A stretch of 46,483 bases of DNA from Thermogladius sp. (GCA_022759365.1 JAEMPJ010000007.1:73372-119854), one strand, 5' to 3'; positions 8,991 to 18,745 are shown, counted from the stretch's first letter. Notes: a model not told the origin generated them from the letters alone. Program-made: numbers and translations.

Positions 8991-10145
8991 ATGGCTGATA
9001 GAATAACGTTGTCTGTTATTAAAGCAGATGTTGGAAGTATAGCAGGACACTACATGCCTCACCCAGACCAGCTGGCCGCCGCCACTAAAGTCCTGTCGGA
9101 GGCTAAGCAGAAGGGTTTGATCATAGACTTCTACGTCACACATGTCGGAGACGACATCCAGCTGATAATGACACACACCAAAGGCGTCGACCACCCAGAT
9201 ATACATGGGTTGGCCTGGGATGCCTTCAAAGCCGCTACTAATGTAGCCAAAGAGCTCAAGCTATACGCTGCCGGGCAAGACTTGCTGAGCGATGCCTTCA
9301 GCGGTAATGTAAGAGGGCTGGGCCCCGGGGTAGCTGAGCTGGAGATGGAGGAGAGGAAAGCCGAGCCTGTGATAACCTTCCACGCCGATAAAACCGAGCC
9401 GGGTGCCTTCAACCTCCCCATGTACAAGATCTTCGCAGACCCCTTCAACACAGCCGGGCTGGTCATAGACCCCAGGATGCACGCAGGCTTCGTGTTCGAA
9501 GTATTCGATGTATTCGAGGGTAAGAGCGTGTTGCTTAAGACCCCTGAGGAGTCCTACGACCTCCTAGCGTTGATTGGAACACCGGGCAGGTTCATTGTTA
9601 GAAGAATCTACAGGAAGGAGGACAACCTGCTTGCGGCCGTCGTAAGCGTTGAGAGACTAAACCTTGTAGCAGGCCAGTACGTTGGCAAAGACGACCCGGT
9701 CGCCATTGTAAGAGCCCAGTCAGGGCTACCAGCCGCAGGCGAGATACTTGAAGCCTTCGCCTTCCCACATCTAGTCGCCGGATGGATGAGGGGGAGCCAC
9801 CACGGGCCTCTAATACCTGTCCCAATGAGGTACGCTAAGGTGACTAGGTTCGACGGCCCGCCTAGGGTGATAGCCCTGGGCTGGAATATCAGTAAGGGCA
9901 GGCTCATTGGGCCAGCCGACCTCTTCGACGATGTAGCGTACGATGAGACGAGGAGGCTTGCGCTGCAGATAGCGGACTATATGAGGAGGCATGGGCCCTT
10001 CATGCCACACAGGCTAGGCCCCGAGGAGATGGAGTACACCACTCTGCCAGAGGTACTAGCGAAGCTTAAGGACAGGTTCGTCAAGACCGAGGAAGTGAAA
10101 GTTGTTAAAAGGCACAGCGAGATGTTGAGCGGAGGACACGACTAA
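8991..10145 (+). CDS. fbp: Bifunctional fructose-1,6-bisphosphate aldolase/phosphatase (archaeal class V FBPase)
   Basis: ITLSVIKADVGSIAGHYMPHP..., THVGDDIQLIMTH, HGLAWDAFKAAT; ORF track starts at GTG 8982 but ATG 8991 follows an SD-like GGTGG. Confidence 0.95.
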   Translation: MADRITLSVIKADVGSIAGHYMPHPDQLAAATKVLSEAKQKGLIIDFYVTHVGDDIQLIMTHTKGVDHPDIHGLAWDAFKAATNVAKELKLYAAGQDLLSDAFSGNVRGLGPGVAELEMEERKAEPVITFHADKTEPGAFNLPMYKIFADPFNTAGLVIDPRMHAGFVFEVFDVFEGKSVLLKTPEESYDLLALIGTPGRFIVRRIYRKEDNLLAAVVSVERLNLVAGQYVGKDDPVAIVRAQSGLPAAGEILEAFAFPHLVAGWMRGSHHGPLIPVPMRYAKVTRFDGPPRVIALGWNISKGRLIGPADLFDDVAYDETRRLALQIADYMRRHGPFMPHRLGPEEMEYTTLPEVLAKLKDRFVKTEEVKVVKRHSEMLSGGHD

Positions 10146-10178
10146 TTTTTTACTTAACCCCGGTTCAAAACCCTTTAG

Positions 10179-10892
10179 GTGGGTGGTTTGAAGCCTGTCA
10201 TCGTAGTTAACTATAAGGCGTATTACCCGCAGAGCTTCGGCGAGAACGCTGTTAGAATAGCCAGGGATGCAACGAGGGTTTACAGCGAGCTGAAGGGGGA
10301 GGTCGAGCTAGTTCTAGCACCGCCGTACACCGAGATAAGGAGGATTGTGGAAGAAGTCAGGGGAACCGGGGTCAAGGTGTTCGCCCAACACGCTGACCCA
10401 GTGGAGCCTGGGGCTGTAACAGGTTTTATACCTCTCGAAGGCCTTGTAGACGCTGGTGTCAAAGGGGTTATCCTGAACCACAGCGAGCACAGGTTGAAGC
10501 TAGCCGACTTAAACATGTTAATAAAGAAGGCTGGTAAACTAGGCTTGGAGACCCTTGTGTGCGCTGACGAACCCGAGACAGGTGCCTCAGCAGCTGTCCT
10601 CAACCCAACATACGTGGCGGTTGAGCCCCCCGAGCTGATAGGGACTGGTATAAGCGTCAGCAAAGCTAAACCTGAGGTTATAGTGAGGAGCGTTGAGCTG
10701 ATTCGTAGAGTTAACGACAAGGTGGTCATTTTAACGGGGGCTGGTATAACAGATGGGCTCGACGTATACGCTGCGATTAAATATGGGACAAGCGGCGTCC
10801 TAGTGGCCTCAGCTATTGTTAAGGCGAGAGACCCCTACTCTGTGATAAAGGATATGGCTGTGAACGCGTTGAAGGCTACTCGCGGTCAATAG
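10179..10892 (+). CDS. tpiA: Triosephosphate isomerase (archaeal type)
   Basis: VVNYKAYYPQSFGENA, GVILNHSEHRL, AVEPPELIGTG, ILTGAGIT. Confidence 0.95.
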   Translation: MGGLKPVIVVNYKAYYPQSFGENAVRIARDATRVYSELKGEVELVLAPPYTEIRRIVEEVRGTGVKVFAQHADPVEPGAVTGFIPLEGLVDAGVKGVILNHSEHRLKLADLNMLIKKAGKLGLETLVCADEPETGASAAVLNPTYVAVEPPELIGTGISVSKAKPEVIVRSVELIRRVNDKVVILTGAGITDGLDVYAAIKYGTSGVLVASAIVKARDPYSVIKDMAVNALKATRGQ

Positions 10893-10935
10893 CGCTAAAC
10901 CTATAAAATCCATATAGTTTTATTATTCGATTGGA

Positions 10936-11038
10936 GCCGCCGTAGCTCAGCCGGGTAGAGCGCCGGCCTCGTATGGGCTGTTTTAAAAGCCGAGGTCGGG
11001 AAAGCCGGTGGACGCGGGTTCAAATCCCGCCGGCGGCT
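10936..11038 (+). tRNA. tRNA-Thr(CGT) with a 29-nt intron at 37/38 (intron 10974-11002)
   Basis: Acceptor GCCGCCG/CGGCGGC; anticodon stem CCGGC/GCCGG; loop CT-CGT-A then intron tgggctgttttaaaagccgaggtcgggaa; T-arm GCGGG TTCAAAT CCCGC. Confidence 0.9.
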
Positions 11039-12450
11039 TAAGCCAGCATCCTCTTAATAATTATCTCATGCATTTCGCCCGCGGGTTTGGCAAAAGATTC
11101 TACAACGATATCGCCTATCGACAACTCGTTTTTCTCACGCGCCAGCTTTTCAAGCTCTACAATCCCCTGGTCGTAGCTGACGTCGCCTTGAACCCTCTTA
11201 CTCATATCGTACACTCTGAGGCCGTAGTACAAGACGAGCCTCTCAGCAAGCTCCCTGCTAGGGGTACCGACTACCACGTCTACCCTGGGCCTGAGCCTGG
11301 CTATTAGAGGTGGCACTGAGCCTGTCTTAGAGAAGACTAAAATCTTACCCTCCACGCTCTCAGCAAGCGAGAGGAGGCCGTATACATATTTGTCTTTCAG
11401 GGAGTTCCCCTCCAGTGACCCCCTAACCACCTTCGTATGCTCTGGTTTGATGTCGGCCTCGGCGGACTCGATTATTTTCTTAAGCCATCTAACCGCCTCG
11501 AGAGGGTACTTGCCGACCGCTGTCTCATCCGCTAACATTATGGAGTCAACCATGTCGTGGACAGCGTTGTAGACGTCGACTACCTCACTCCTATTCGGCC
11601 TGGGTTGATTAACCATTGACTCCAACAGCTGAGTCGCCACTATAACTGGTTTCCCGTAGGAGATAGAGGTCATTGTAATATCCTTCTGTATACGCGGGAG
11701 CTTGTCTAGGTCGAAGTGGAGGCCTAGATCACCCCTCGCCGTGAGGATCATGTCGCTCGCTTTAACTATCTCCTTTAGATTCCTGTAGGCCGTGGGCGTC
11801 TCGATCTTAGCTATCACTCCAGTAGATCCTTTCGCCTCGCTTATCAGGTTCCTGACAATGCTTATATCCCGCCCCGACCTAACATAGCTTACGCCGATGA
11901 ACGTGAACCCTCTTTCTACTGCGTATTTTATAGATGAGACGTCCTCGCTATCCAGGAGAGGTATATTCGGCTCTTTACCCTTCACAACAATTTTTTTACC
12001 TGACCTAACCACACCGTCGTAGAGAGCCCTAGCCAGAAAGTAGTCGTCCCCGGTTTCAACGACCCGTAGAACGCACTCGCCGTCGCCAACTAGGATTACA
12101 TCACCTACCTCAACCACCTCGAAGACCCCCCTCGTTTTCACGGGTATCTCGCCTCTATCCGATTTTTCCCCTAATACAAATTTCAACACCTTGTCTTGCT
12201 CGATCTTAACCGGTTCTTCGCTGAGAAAGCCTATTCTTATTTGCGGCCCCCTTAAATCGCCTATAAGTGCAACCGGCTGCTCCAGCTCGCTTGAAGCCTC
12301 TTTCACGAGCTTGACAAACTCATCCCACTCGGCTTTGTCGCCATGGCTGAAGTTTATCCTGAAACCTGAAACCCCTTCTCTAATAAGCTTCTTGACGAGG
12401 TCTACTGATCTCAGCGAAGGACCTAGGGTAGCTATAATCTTCGTTTTCAA
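11038..12450 (-). CDS. pyk: Pyruvate kinase
   Basis: KIIATLGPSLRS, FRINFSHG, TARGDLGL, VIVATQLLESM, MLADETAVGKYP. Confidence 0.96.
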   Translation of the reverse strand: MKTKIIATLGPSLRSVDLVKKLIREGVSGFRINFSHGDKAEWDEFVKLVKEASSELEQPVALIGDLRGPQIRIGFLSEEPVKIEQDKVLKFVLGEKSDRGEIPVKTRGVFEVVEVGDVILVGDGECVLRVVETGDDYFLARALYDGVVRSGKKIVVKGKEPNIPLLDSEDVSSIKYAVERGFTFIGVSYVRSGRDISIVRNLISEAKGSTGVIAKIETPTAYRNLKEIVKASDMILTARGDLGLHFDLDKLPRIQKDITMTSISYGKPVIVATQLLESMVNQPRPNRSEVVDVYNAVHDMVDSIMLADETAVGKYPLEAVRWLKKIIESAEADIKPEHTKVVRGSLEGNSLKDKYVYGLLSLAESVEGKILVFSKTGSVPPLIARLRPRVDVVVGTPSRELAERLVLYYGLRVYDMSKRVQGDVSYDQGIVELEKLAREKNELSIGDIVVESFAKPAGEMHEIIIKRMLA

Positions 12451-12534
12451 ATACCACCCCTCGGAAACGTTAATTAGATTATAGCGTCTGACGTATTATT
12501 AATTCTACGAACTGCATTTTACAAACGTGGTAGT

Positions 12535-13812
12535 ATGAGGCGGGTGCTAGCAGTCGCCACGCTTATAGTGGTGCTCCTGGCCCTGGATTTCAGCCCGACA
12601 CCTGAATCCCAGGAAGTTTGTTTCGAAGGAATATACATGACCACGAGTAGTATGATCGGTTATTTCAACTACACGGATCTCTACTTGTGGAGCCCCTACG
12701 TGTCTATTGAAGGAATTCTACTCAATTACAATAATTTCGGCGGGATTTTAAACATCTCTCTTGTATACAACAATATTGTGGTAGCCCAAGATCAAAAAAT
12801 AGTTATGCCGAATAGTTCCACACCATTCCACCTCTCAGCGAACTTGTCAAGCTATGGAGTATACTCGGTGAGCACGTATTCTATCATCGTCTCTCTGAGG
12901 TCGCCTAGCGACAACAGTCTTCTATACGCGTGCACTCTAGCTAAGGGGGCTGTCTACGTGAGCGGCTACAACTGGCCTGTCAGCGTGTGGAGCAATAGCA
13001 CTACTCAAGATGTTACTGTTTCAGTCATGCCGAGTATAGTAACCAACAATACAGCGTCCCCGCCACAGATCTACGTCTACGCCAAGGGGCTGGCTCCACT
13101 CAAGATATATGAGATAGAAGCTGTCTACCCGAATATCCCTAACAACCCAATCCACCTCACCACAATAGGCTCGGGGGCCTACGGCGACCTCTACACGACG
13201 GTAATCCTACCCGTTGTCTCAAATACCTCGAGTATCTACATCGTAGTATACGACCCCACGACTAATACCAGTTACAACAGCACTATAATGCAGATGACGC
13301 TCCCCAGCCCGCCGAGAACATGCGTCCAGGGCATTGATATAGGCTTGCCCTCGGGGACGCTTATAACACCTGTCCAACCGACGACCACTACTAGTACTAC
13401 GACACCCACCGCTATTACAGAAACGGTTACCTCGACTACAACCCTGACCTCCACATGGACTACAACCCAGACCCTCTACATTAACAACACTATCACGAAC
13501 ACTGTCACAGTAACCACTACTGTAATCCAGAACAGCACCCTGACGCAAACTTTAACCGTGGGGCACAATTCAACTCATACTACAACCCAGACAATAGTCT
13601 CCACGAGCACTGTCGAAAACCCACTCCTATCACAGGCGAGTAAGGCGGCTTCAATGCTCGTGAGCACGGGCTATGTGGTCATTGTAGGCTTCCTAGCGGT
13701 CACCACCGCTGTAGCGGCCTCAGTCAGTATTCTAGCCCATAGACCTTTATTCAAGACTATTAAGCGTGTTGAAGAAGAGGTTGGCAGGAGAATCCAGAGG
13801 AAACACAAGTGA
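12535..13812 (+). CDS. Secreted, membrane-anchored surface protein with Ser/Thr-rich stalk
   Basis: N-terminal signal-like hydrophobic segment, many N-x-S/T sequons, long TTTTSTTTPTA... tract, C-terminal TM followed by basic tail. Confidence 0.8.
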   Translation: MRRVLAVATLIVVLLALDFSPTPESQEVCFEGIYMTTSSMIGYFNYTDLYLWSPYVSIEGILLNYNNFGGILNISLVYNNIVVAQDQKIVMPNSSTPFHLSANLSSYGVYSVSTYSIIVSLRSPSDNSLLYACTLAKGAVYVSGYNWPVSVWSNSTTQDVTVSVMPSIVTNNTASPPQIYVYAKGLAPLKIYEIEAVYPNIPNNPIHLTTIGSGAYGDLYTTVILPVVSNTSSIYIVVYDPTTNTSYNSTIMQMTLPSPPRTCVQGIDIGLPSGTLITPVQPTTTTSTTTPTAITETVTSTTTLTSTWTTTQTLYINNTITNTVTVTTTVIQNSTLTQTLTVGHNSTHTTTQTIVSTSTVENPLLSQASKAASMLVSTGYVVIVGFLAVTTAVAASVSILAHRPLFKTIKRVEEEVGRRIQRKHK

Positions 13813-13815
13813 AAC

Positions 13816-13942
13816 GGCCCGACCCCAGCTCAAGGCGGCTGCGAGGCCTCTCGGACCTCACCGCCACCTTGACGCGGTTGGCTTAACTTCCGGGTTCGAT
13901 ATGAGACCGGGTGTTGCCCAACCGCTATGGCCGGGTCGGGCC
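13816..13942 (-). rRNA. rrf: 5S ribosomal RNA
   Basis: Minus strand reads ggcccgacccggccatagcggttgggcaacacccggtctcatatcgaacccggaagttaagccaaccgcgtcaaggtggcggtgaggtccgagaggcctcgcagccgccttgagctggggtcgggcc, closely matching archaeal 5S rRNA with terminal helix. Confidence 0.95.
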
Positions 13943-13958
13943 AAGTATTCCTGATAGG

Positions 13959-14237
13959 TTAGCCGGCTTTTAAAATCTTACTCTTGTCGACCGAGTATAT
14001 CCCTTTTATCTTCAGGTCTCCACCGCACCTAGGGCACTTCCCTTTGACAAGGCCGATGAAATCCCCTGGCTCGTGGTCTCTCTCCACCTGGAAGCCGCAT
14101 GAGTAGCAGACCAATAGCTCGCGGGTCACATACTCTACTCTAGCCGGCTTCTTCTTAGTCTCCATAAACATGTACACTATTAGGATTATCACCAAGATTA
14201 TCGTAAACACGGTGTAAGGGTCTAGGTAGCTCATCAC
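13959..14237 (-). CDS. Small single-TM zinc-ribbon protein
   Basis: N-terminal hydrophobic segment; CYSCGFQVE...GKCPRCGGDL. Confidence 0.72.
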   Translation of the reverse strand: MMSYLDPYTVFTIILVIILIVYMFMETKKKPARVEYVTRELLVCYSCGFQVERDHEPGDFIGLVKGKCPRCGGDLKIKGIYSVDKSKILKAG

Positions 14238-15352
14238 AACGGCACCCCGATAGTGTTGCCTATACCGGCTACTATGACTGTGGAGTTTGGTTTAGTCTCC
14301 TCTCTTATAAGCCTTAGGACATGCTCCATAGCTTTAAGAGAGGATTCAAATATCTCTTTCCTCATAACCGTGAGGGCCTCCCTGTAATCCATTTTCACGA
14401 CTATCGCCCTCAGAGGAATGTTGTACTTTGTCGCAGCCCTCTCAATAGCTATCTTCTCGGGGCCGGGGTCGCCTATAGCGGCGCCTACACCCTCCGCTAT
14501 CGAGCCGGTGTCCTCGCCCTCCAGCTTCAAAGCCGCATCCACTGTTATAATCAGGTCAACGCTACCCTTCAACTCCTCGACAAGGCTGTTTATCACAGCC
14601 CCAGGGTGGCCCACGTTGCTACCGGGCCCCTCAGCCTTGACAAATAGAACCCTCCTGTCCTCGAGCCAGGCTTCAATTATGCTTGTATCGTCGACAACCC
14701 TCTTTGACAACATCTTGGACTTTTCAACTAGGTTGTAAACTACCAGGGGGCCTAGGGAGTCCCCGATAGGCTTACCCGTCGTAAAGGGGTCTAATGCCAT
14801 ATGGTATGTTTCAACGTATTTCATAATAGTTGGCATCACGAGCTCGAGTTGCATTAGTAGAATCCAATTGTTCTCCCTCTCACCTGTAAGAAGGTAGTGT
14901 CTGATAACCTTGTATATCAGGTTCAAACCGGAGAGTATCTCCATGCTGGTTTCAATCAGGCTTCTCTCGAATTTACCTACGTTCGGAAGAGAGTTTTCGA
15001 TAAACCTCCTCAAAGTCCCCTCGCCTGTCCTGAGCGTGTGATCCAGCCTCTTGATTATGTCAGTGGGCTCAATGCCAACCGGCTCAATGACGAAGAAGTC
15101 TAGAACCCTGTCGACTAGGACAGCCGGCGTCTTGTAGCCTAGGTTCGATATTATCTTCTCAACCCTCATCCTGTCCTCATCGATAATCCTTTTAATGATG
15201 TTCAGCTTATTCCTGATGTCCATAGCCCATATTCTCATCTGGATCTTCTGGTTTAACCCTGTGATCAATAGTATGAATATTGCCAGCCAGATGATCTGCG
15301 TGATAAGAGATATCGTATCACTGTCCATCCTACACCAACTAACATAGAGCAT
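14234..15352 (-). CDS. DUF1512 family membrane-anchored protein
   Basis: N-terminal TM; KPIGDSLGPLVVYNLVE, VKAEGPGSNVGHPGAVINSLVEE, ITVDAALKLEGEDTGSIAEGVGAAIGDPGPEK. Confidence 0.82.
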   Translation of the reverse strand: MLYVSWCRMDSDTISLITQIIWLAIFILLITGLNQKIQMRIWAMDIRNKLNIIKRIIDEDRMRVEKIISNLGYKTPAVLVDRVLDFFVIEPVGIEPTDIIKRLDHTLRTGEGTLRRFIENSLPNVGKFERSLIETSMEILSGLNLIYKVIRHYLLTGERENNWILLMQLELVMPTIMKYVETYHMALDPFTTGKPIGDSLGPLVVYNLVEKSKMLSKRVVDDTSIIEAWLEDRRVLFVKAEGPGSNVGHPGAVINSLVEELKGSVDLIITVDAALKLEGEDTGSIAEGVGAAIGDPGPEKIAIERAATKYNIPLRAIVVKMDYREALTVMRKEIFESSLKAMEHVLRLIREETKPNSTVIVAGIGNTIGVPL

Positions 15353-15443
15353 TATTCGTTAAATAACTTTTAAAGTAAAATAAACCTGGCTACGCTGGGA
15401 TTACGTCTGGAAAGCCCCGCCCCCTTAGGGGACAAGGTGTAGG

Positions 15444-16346
15444 TCACATTGTTGTCACAACTACCTCCTTGTCCAGTACGAGGAATGTATGCTCGAATTG
15501 TGCTACAGGCCTACCACTCCTCTCGATTAGAACAGGGTACTCTACTAGTACCCCTCTTCTACGCAGGCCGTCCAATAATGATGCGACATCGCCCCGGAGA
15601 CCCTGGTACCACCTGAGCGCGAAGGGGAGAGTCCTCCTCTCAGAGTAGACGAGGTTGTAGAACTCTTCTTCGGCACCGGACAGCTTGGCCCTTCCCAGGG
15701 GTCTGAGAGCGTATATTGTAACCTGGTCGCCCTCCCTGACGAGGCCTGCTCCGTCTGTGGCAAACGGCTCTACAGCGTACACTCCCTGTTTAATCCTCCA
15801 GACAGCGGTTATATCATCGTAGTTGGGGATACTCCTCCCGCTGTGAATCATGAACCTGTCTATACTGTGCCCGCTAAGGTTGGTGATGGGTTTAAAGCCC
15901 GATGACTTGATGACCTTCTCGACCACTCTACCTATCTCCCTCGCCCTGATACCAGGCTTGAATATCTCAACAACCTCCTCGAGGGCTCTACGAGCAGCCT
16001 CCACCAACCCTTCTAGGGCAGGGTTCAAGCAGATGGTCGTGGCCGTATCAGCTATGTAACCGTCGACGTGGACGCCGAGATCCACCTTGACAACAGAACC
16101 ATCCGGGATGACGCTGGGGTCGCCTGGTGTAGGCGTGTAATGGGCTGCCACCTCGTTCACACCGATGTTCACCGGGAACGCTGGTTGACCCCCCTGCTCC
16201 TGGATCTCCCTTTCCAGCTCGGTGGCTATGTCCAGAAGCCTAACGCCGGGTTTCACTATTTTCTCAGCCTTATCCCTAACCCTCCTGGCGATCTCCCCGG
16301 CTTTAATGTACTTCTTAACCTCTTCCTCCTCCAAAGATAAAAACAC
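15444..16346 (-). CDS. map: Methionine aminopeptidase, type II
   Basis: AFPVNIGVNEVAAHYTP, VKVDLGVHVDGYIADTA, NLSGHSIDRFMIHSG, YAVEPFATDG. Confidence 0.95.
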   Translation of the reverse strand: MFLSLEEEEVKKYIKAGEIARRVRDKAEKIVKPGVRLLDIATELEREIQEQGGQPAFPVNIGVNEVAAHYTPTPGDPSVIPDGSVVKVDLGVHVDGYIADTATTICLNPALEGLVEAARRALEEVVEIFKPGIRAREIGRVVEKVIKSSGFKPITNLSGHSIDRFMIHSGRSIPNYDDITAVWRIKQGVYAVEPFATDGAGLVREGDQVTIYALRPLGRAKLSGAEEEFYNLVYSERRTLPFALRWYQGLRGDVASLLDGLRRRGVLVEYPVLIERSGRPVAQFEHTFLVLDKEVVVTTM

Positions 16347-16397
16347 CTTGAAAGTTTATGTTTTGCAGGTAAGATATAAATTCTTAGAGGTGTTTCT

Positions 16398-17084
16398 GTG
16401 GCCCGGATTAAATACCTCGGGCACAGCGCGTTCGAGGTAACCCTAAGGGGCTTCGACGGGAGGGATAAAACAATCCTAGTAGACCCTTGGATCAACAACC
16501 CGCTCAGCCCGGTTAAACTAAGCTACTTCCAGGGGAGGAGGGTGGACTACATCCTCGTGACACACGACCACGCCGACCACCTAGGCAACGCTTTCGACAT
16601 AGCTAAGCTGACGGACGCCACTATAGTAGGCGTGTTCGAGCTAGCTGAGGAGGCTGATAGAATGGGTTTAAAGTCGATAGGAGGGAATATCGGTGGGAGG
16701 CTCAATGTAGGAGACCTAGAGATCGTGATGACCCCAGCCGCTCACAGCTCATCTAAGGGCACTCCCATCGGATTCGTTGTAAGGGGCTTAGATGCCTCGT
16801 TCTACCACGCAGGCGACACCGGTTTATTCTGTGAGATGAGCCTTATCGGGGAGCTCTACAGTCCCGAGATAGCTATGCTACCGATAGGAGGGCATTTCAC
16901 AATGGGGGTCAAAGAAGCTGTTAAAGCCGTCGAGCTCATCAGGCCCAGAGTCGTTATACCAATGCACTACAACACGTTCCCCCAGATTAAAGCCGACCCG
17001 CTGAAGTTCAAGGAGTTAGTGGAGTCTCTAACCCCAAGCAGGGTAGTGGTATTGAAGCCTGGCGAGGAACTCCAATACCCTTAA
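16398..17084 (+). CDS. Metallo-beta-lactamase-fold metal-dependent hydrolase (UPF0173-like)
   Basis: LGHSAFEV, VTHDHADHLGNA, HAGDTGLF, LPIGGHFTMG, MHYNTFP. Confidence 0.88.
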   Translation: MARIKYLGHSAFEVTLRGFDGRDKTILVDPWINNPLSPVKLSYFQGRRVDYILVTHDHADHLGNAFDIAKLTDATIVGVFELAEEADRMGLKSIGGNIGGRLNVGDLEIVMTPAAHSSSKGTPIGFVVRGLDASFYHAGDTGLFCEMSLIGELYSPEIAMLPIGGHFTMGVKEAVKAVELIRPRVVIPMHYNTFPQIKADPLKFKELVESLTPSRVVVLKPGEELQYP

Positions 17085-17267
17085 CCTGGCCATAGCCTGA
17101 CCCTGTTTATGCTCGCACAACCCTCTTTTACTCCAACCCTCTCCACAGAAGACGAAATGTCTTCTACTCGGAAGAAGCAACTATGTTGAAGAACCTCTCC
17201 ACAGGTAGCACTGGAGCCTAACCCTAGTCTACACATGGATAAAAGGGGGGTTCGGTTAATATCAATA

Positions 17268-17346
17268 GTGGCCCCGCCATAAGAGCCCGTGTAACGGTAA
17301 ACCCGTAGAGGTCGCGTGAACACGGGTGTCAGGGGCGGGGTACAAC
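17268..17346 (+). ncRNA. H/ACA-type guide RNA candidate
   Basis: P1 CCCCGCC/GGCGGGG (17272-17278/17334-17340), P2 CCCGTGT/ACACGGG (17286-17292/17320-17326), 7-nt strands both sides of the pocket, ACA at 17342-17344 exactly 15 nt after P2. Confidence 0.6.
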
Positions 17347-17467
17347 CCTCCTGGAGGGTTGTAGAAGTGTTTGCGGGATTTTCCGCTTGAATAGCCTTTT
17401 GACCCAGGCTTCCAGCCTATCCGCTTGAACATTGTTTCTTAATGCCAGCACGGGTCTAATCGTGTTT

Positions 17468-17500
17468 ATTTAAATCGCAACACCATAGTGTGATTTAAAT
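17468..17500. promoter_or_regulatory. Inverted repeat ATTTAAATC...GATTTAAAT (with inner ACAC/GTGT) upstream of tyrS
   Basis: Read directly; arms 17468-17476 and 17492-17500, overlapping a TATA-like TTTAAAT. Confidence 0.45.
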
Positions 17501-17515
17501 TAAGCTGTCGAGGGA

Positions 17516-18604
17516 GTGATGTCTTTGCCTGGGGGCAAGCTTGACCTGGCTTTGAGGAATACAGTCGAGGTTATCCTACCCGAGGAGCTGGAGGCCAGGC
17601 TCTCTAGTGGTGAAAGGGTTACAGGGTACCTCGGCTTCGAGCCGAGCGGGCTAGTCCACATCGGCTGGCTTGTCTGGATGTTTAAAGTGAGGGATCTGAC
17701 TAATGTGGGAGTCGACTTCACGATTCTCGAGGCGACATGGCACGCCTTCATAAACGACAAGCTTGGAGGAGACCTTGAGCTGATAAGGAAGGCCGCGAGG
17801 CTTGTTAGGCATGTTTTAAGGGCTGTGGGTGTAGAGAGCAACGTAAGGTTCGTGGACGCGGAGGAACTCGTGTCAGACGAAAAGTACTGGGGCCTCCTCC
17901 TCAAGTCGGCTAAGTCGACGAGCCTGGCAAGGGTTAAGAGGGCTTTAACGATAATGGGGAGGAGGGCTGAGGAGGCTGAGTTAGACACCTCTAAGCTCAT
18001 ATACCCTTTGATGCAGGTCACAGACATATTCTACCTAGGCGTCGACATAGCCTTAGGGGGCTTAGACCAAAGGAAAGCCCACATGCTGGCCAGGGATATA
18101 GCTGAGAAACTAGGGTTGAAGAAGCCGATAGCAATACACACGCCAATAATCACGTCCCTAGGCGGGCCTGGCCGTGGAGTGGGGGGCGTTGAAGTGGACG
18201 AGGCGCTAGCCGAGTCAAAGATGAGCAAGAGTAAGCCTGAGACAGCTATATTCGTACACGACACACCCGAGGAAGTAGAGGCAAAGATAATGAAAGCCTA
18301 CTGCCCTCCAAGGGTCGTCGAGTTCAACCCGATTATAGATATAAATAAATACCTGTTGTTCCAGCAAGAAGGCTTCAAACTAGTCGTCGAGAGGCCTGAA
18401 AAGTACGGTGGGACAGTCGTCTACGAGAACTATAAAGAACTAGAGAAAGCGTATGTTGAGGGTAAGCTACACCCATTAGACTTGAAGAAGGCGACGGCAG
18501 AGTCCTTGAACAGGCTGTTGGATGATATTAGGAGGAAACTTTTCAGCAGCGGGGAGGCTGCTAAAATTATCGAAGAGCTAAAGGGGGCAAGGATCACGAG
18601 GTAG
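17516..18604 (+). CDS. tyrS: Tyrosyl-tRNA synthetase
   Basis: GYLGFEPSGLVHIGWL, YPLMQVTDIFYL, GGLDQRKAHMLAR, KMSKSKPE. Confidence 0.93.
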   Translation: MMSLPGGKLDLALRNTVEVILPEELEARLSSGERVTGYLGFEPSGLVHIGWLVWMFKVRDLTNVGVDFTILEATWHAFINDKLGGDLELIRKAARLVRHVLRAVGVESNVRFVDAEELVSDEKYWGLLLKSAKSTSLARVKRALTIMGRRAEEAELDTSKLIYPLMQVTDIFYLGVDIALGGLDQRKAHMLARDIAEKLGLKKPIAIHTPIITSLGGPGRGVGGVEVDEALAESKMSKSKPETAIFVHDTPEEVEAKIMKAYCPPRVVEFNPIIDINKYLLFQQEGFKLVVERPEKYGGTVVYENYKELEKAYVEGKLHPLDLKKATAESLNRLLDDIRRKLFSSGEAAKIIEELKGARITR

Positions 18605-18642
18605 GGTTTAAAATCCACGTAGAAATCGATTTTAATAATAGC

Positions 18643-18745
18643 GGGCCGGTAGCTCAGCCTGGAAGAGCGCCGCCCTTGCAAGGGCCCGGTTCAACCGAGG
18701 TCGCGGGAAAGGCGGAGGTCCCGGGTTCAAGTCCCGGCCGGTCCA
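18643..18745 (+). tRNA. tRNA-Ala(TGC) with a 29-nt intron at 37/38 (intron 18681-18709)
   Basis: Acceptor GGGCCGG/CCGGTCC + A, including the G3-U70 alanine identity pair; anticodon stem CCGCC/GGCGG; loop CT-TGC-A; intron agggcccggttcaaccgaggtcgcgggaa. Confidence 0.92.

Noticed and set aside
13766-13954. 62-aa plus ORF
   Set aside because: Covers the antisense of 5S rRNA.
17110-17205. Repeated CCTCTCCACAG and an AGAAGAC/GTCTTCT hairpin upstream of the H/ACA candidate
   Set aside because: Only two imperfect copies and a short stem; compatible with chance.
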